Below, piece after piece: positions 6,053 to 7,588 of a stretch of 7,588 bases of DNA. Below the pieces are notes generated by a model that saw nothing but the letters and a program-made list of their open reading frames with translations, was not told the origin of the DNA and did no database searches. The stretch spans positions 1 to 7,588 of the forward strand of contig JAGAAA010000139.1 in NCBI GenBank assembly GCA_017615495.1, in the 5' to 3' direction. How positions within the stretch are numbered: position 1 is the first letter of the stretch; each line of letters starts with the position of its first letter. The position numbers were made by a program, and so were the translations under genes. The DNA comes from Clostridia bacterium (lineage in GTDB: Bacteria > Bacillota > Clostridia > Christensenellales > CAG-1252).

Positions 6053-6580
6053 ATGAAACGCTACATATTCGTCTTTTTGATGCTCATCGTCTCCGCCGTA
6101 TCGGCAACCCTGCTTTTGATCTCCTGCGACAGACCGCAAAAATCGGATTATATCCGCATCCACGTCCGCGCAAATTCGGACAGCGACGAGGACCAAACGG
6201 TAAAACTTGCCGTGCGCGACGCCATCGTGCAGTATTTTGCCCCTCTTTCCGCCGGCGTACAAAGCAAAGCGGAAATGTGGCGCCTTTTGAAAAGCAAGAA
6301 AGAGGAAATTGCCAAAGTGGCAAACGACACACTTCGCTCCTGCGGGTACGAGTACGACAGCCGCGTCAGACTTGGGAGCGAAACCTTTCCCACCAAAACC
6401 TACGGCGACCTCACCTTAGAAGCCGGCGAATACGACGCCGTCATCGTGGAGCTCGGTAGCGGCAAAGGCAAAAACTGGTGGTGCGTGGCGTACCCGCCGC
6501 TTTGCTTCATCGCCGCCGAGGAAACGGGCAAAGAAGAAGTGGAGTACCGCAGCTGGATAGCGGAACTGTTTCGGAAATAA
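6053..6580 (+). CDS. spoIIR: Stage II sporulation protein R (SpoIIR)
   Basis: Forespore-made exported signal that activates the membrane protease SpoIIGA, leading to pro-sigma-E cleavage in the mother cell. The 175 residues comprise an N-terminal signal (4-25), the conserved block YIRIHVRANSDSDEDQTVKL (33-52) followed by AVRDAIVQYFAPL, then FPTKTYGDLTLEAGEYDAV (112-130) and GKGKNWWCVAYPPLCF (137-152). These are characteristic of SpoIIR. It is shorter at the C-terminus than some family members but ends cleanly at TAA. LISC at 22-25 reads as a lipobox, so the protein may be lipidated rather than released. No clear Shine-Dalgarno precedes the ATG, and no other in-frame start exists after the TAA at 6011. 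Transcribed away from sleB and convergent with the SipL-like gene. Confidence 0.95.
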   Translation: MKRYIFVFLMLIVSAVSATLLLISCDRPQKSDYIRIHVRANSDSDEDQTVKLAVRDAIVQYFAPLSAGVQSKAEMWRLLKSKKEEIAKVANDTLRSCGYEYDSRVRLGSETFPTKTYGDLTLEAGEYDAVIVELGSGKGKNWWCVAYPPLCFIAAEETGKEEVEYRSWIAELFRK

Positions 6581-6586
6581 ATTTGC

Positions 6587-6618
6587 TCCATTTGTAGATT
6601 ATTCCATTTATAGAATAA
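6587..6618. repeat. Two-copy 16 bp tandem repeat after spoIIR
   Basis: TCCATTTGTAGATTAT (6587-6602) is followed directly by TCCATTTATAGAATAA (6603-6618), identical at 13 of 16 positions. It sits between the spoIIR stop and the terminator stem. It is probably a small local duplication with no evident function. Confidence 0.5.
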
Positions 6619-6648
6619 AAGCGCCGAACAAACGCGTCGGCGCTTTTA
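6616..6648. terminator. Bidirectional intrinsic terminator between spoIIR and the SipL-like gene
   Basis: The arms TAAAAGCGCCGA (6616-6627) and TCGGCGCTTTTA (6637-6648) form a perfect 12 bp stem with a 9-base loop. A T4 run ends the hairpin on the plus strand and another on the minus strand. It therefore serves both convergent genes. Confidence 0.88.
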
Positions 6649-6649
6649 C

Positions 6650-6666
6650 TATTTGCTATGCAAATA
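6650..6666. repeat. Short inverted repeat next to the SipL-like stop codon
   Basis: TATTTGC (6650-6656) and GCAAATA (6660-6666) are perfect inverted arms around TAT. It lies between the terminator and the stop codon of the minus-strand gene. It could be a weak 3' RNA hairpin; AT-rich chance symmetry is possible. Confidence 0.45.
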
Positions 6667-6675
6667 TAGTTGGGG

Positions 6676-7588
6676 TTATTTCTGCCTGAACACCAAAATC
6701 TTTCTTGGCTCCTCGATGGGCTCCGCAAGGAAAGGGTTTGCTTTTACAAGAGCGCTTGGCAGTACGCCCATGCTTTTGGCAATGGACCACGCGTCCTCGC
6801 CCCTTTCCGCAAAATACACGCTGATGCCCGCCTCACTTTCGGGGATCGGCTCGCCTTTCTTCGCTTCGGAAAGGTATTCTACGACGCTCTTTTCAAAAAG
6901 CGCGACGTCCAAAAACGCGTTTGCCGTGACGGCTACTTCCTTTCCGCGCAGGACTCCGGATGCGTCCGTCACCGTGAGCTTAACGTTAGCGGTCATCCCG
7001 TCCTTTGCTTCCGCAAAAGGCAAAACGTACGCAAAGGGGAATTCCGCCTTTTCCGAGCGATACCCTTCCGCCGCCCCATACACCACGCGGAAGGACGCGA
7101 CGCCCTCCACCTTGACCGACCCGTCTTCTACCGTAACTTCGGCGACGGCGTGGCATCCGGGGCGCACGAACAGAGTTTCAACGCCGGAGGCGTCCAATGC
7201 GACGTTGCCGGACAAGCCTTCCTTGTAGCAATTTCTTCCCACGAAGCGGACGGACTGCTTTTGCTCGCGCATTTCTTCCACCATACTCTTTTCGCCGCAC
7301 GCCGCCGCCATCACCGTTTGTTTTACTTCTTCGTAAGAAGTTCCAACGAGGGAAAGAGTGGCTTCCACCTCAACGACGTTGCCCGCCTCGTCATCCGTTA
7401 ATATCACGCGGGCGCTCTTAACGCGCGCGGTAAGGTCGAAAGCTTCCTCCACCGCTTCGGCATACGGCAGGGAAACCGTCAATTCTGCGACCTCGTCCGC
7501 ATCGTTCAAGTAAAGGATCGTTCCTTTTACCTCACCCGAAGCCGTAAACGCGCCGCCTTCGTTTTTGACCTCGACGGGCAACGCTTCC
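6676..7588 (-). CDS. sipL: SPOCS (DUF3794)-LysM spore coat morphogenesis protein, SipL-like, C-terminal part
   Basis: Probable homologue of Clostridioides difficile SipL, which binds SpoIVA through its LysM domain and anchors the coat to the forespore surface. The visible 303 residues hold the C-terminal part of one SPOCS/DUF3794 domain (about 1-95), including TVSLPYAEAVEEAFDLTARV. A full second SPOCS domain follows (about 112-240), with VKVEGVASFRVVYGAAEGYR, EFPFAYVLPF and GKEVAVTANAFLDVALFE. A LysM domain ends the protein (about 255-301), with GEDAWSIAKSMGV and ALVKANP. The frame stays open to the right edge; the leftmost possible start, a TTG at 7581, lies inside a domain with no ribosome site, so the true start is outside. 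Known SipL is about 500 residues, so about 200 are probably missing. Other SPOCS-LysM coat proteins remain possible. Confidence 0.88.
   Translation of the reverse strand, partial: EALPVEVKNEGGAFTASGEVKGTILYLNDADEVAELTVSLPYAEAVEEAFDLTARVKSARVILTDDEAGNVVEVEATLSLVGTSYEEVKQTVMAAACGEKSMVEEMREQKQSVRFVGRNCYKEGLSGNVALDASGVETLFVRPGCHAVAEVTVEDGSVKVEGVASFRVVYGAAEGYRSEKAEFPFAYVLPFAEAKDGMTANVKLTVTDASGVLRGKEVAVTANAFLDVALFEKSVVEYLSEAKKGEPIPESEAGISVYFAERGEDAWSIAKSMGVLPSALVKANPFLAEPIEEPRKILVFRQK

Noticed and set aside
5234..6262. A 342-codon minus-strand open frame covering sleB and the start of spoIIR
   Set aside because: It is in another frame over sleB, crosses both promoters and antisense spoIIR, and is Arg/Gly-rich without domain motifs.
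6670..7401. Plus-strand open frames opposite the SipL-like gene
   Set aside because: They begin beyond the bidirectional terminator with no promoter or SD, and the minus strand encodes clear SPOCS and LysM domains.
7579..7581. TTG as the start codon of the SipL-like gene
   Set aside because: The frame is open upstream to the window edge and the codon lies within a SPOCS domain, so it is an internal Leu codon of a truncated gene.

Overview
The window reads as chromosomal DNA of an anaerobic, endospore-forming member of the Clostridia (Bacillota). It has the start of a pyruvate:ferredoxin oxidoreductase, a typical anaerobe enzyme. It also has four sporulation or germination genes (sleB, ypeB, spoIIR and a SipL-like coat gene), strong AGGAGG ribosome binding sites and compact Gram-positive style operons. 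The genus cannot be named from this sequence.

Layout, left to right. (1) Positions 1-473, minus strand: N-terminal 157 codons of pyruvate:ferredoxin oxidoreductase, driven by an exact-consensus TTGACA-N17-TATAAT promoter whose spacer is an imperfect palindrome. (2) 573-3817, minus strand: a self-contained two-gene transcription unit. It has a TTGACA-N17-TAAAAT promoter with a 20 bp perfect palindrome, a 527-residue lipoprotein with about four InlB-type beta repeats, a 509-residue membrane protein with a DUF6273-like domain plus a lipocalin-like C-terminus, and a UUCG-capped terminator. (3) 3838-5961, minus strand: the sleB-ypeB germination operon, ending in its own terminator. (4) 5962-6052: a 91 bp divergent intergenic region with a good sigma-G-like promoter for sleB and a weaker sigma-F-like promoter for spoIIR, back to back. 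(5) 6053-6580, plus strand: spoIIR. (6) 6581-6675: a small tandem repeat, a strong bidirectional terminator and a short inverted repeat between two convergent genes. (7) 6676-7588, minus strand: the C-terminal 303 residues of a SPOCS/DUF3794-LysM protein like SipL.

How the genes fit together: SpoIIR is the forespore signal that triggers pro-sigma-E processing in the mother cell. SipL-like proteins tie the coat to the spore surface. SleB and its partner YpeB are packed into the spore to degrade cortex on germination. This is a sporulation cluster covering early, middle and late functions. The lipoprotein/DUF6273 pair lies between the sporulation genes and central metabolism, has vegetative-type promoter elements, and is the least explained part of the window. 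No RNA genes, CRISPR arrays, insertion sequences or att sites were seen. No gene-free stretch exceeds 300 bases.
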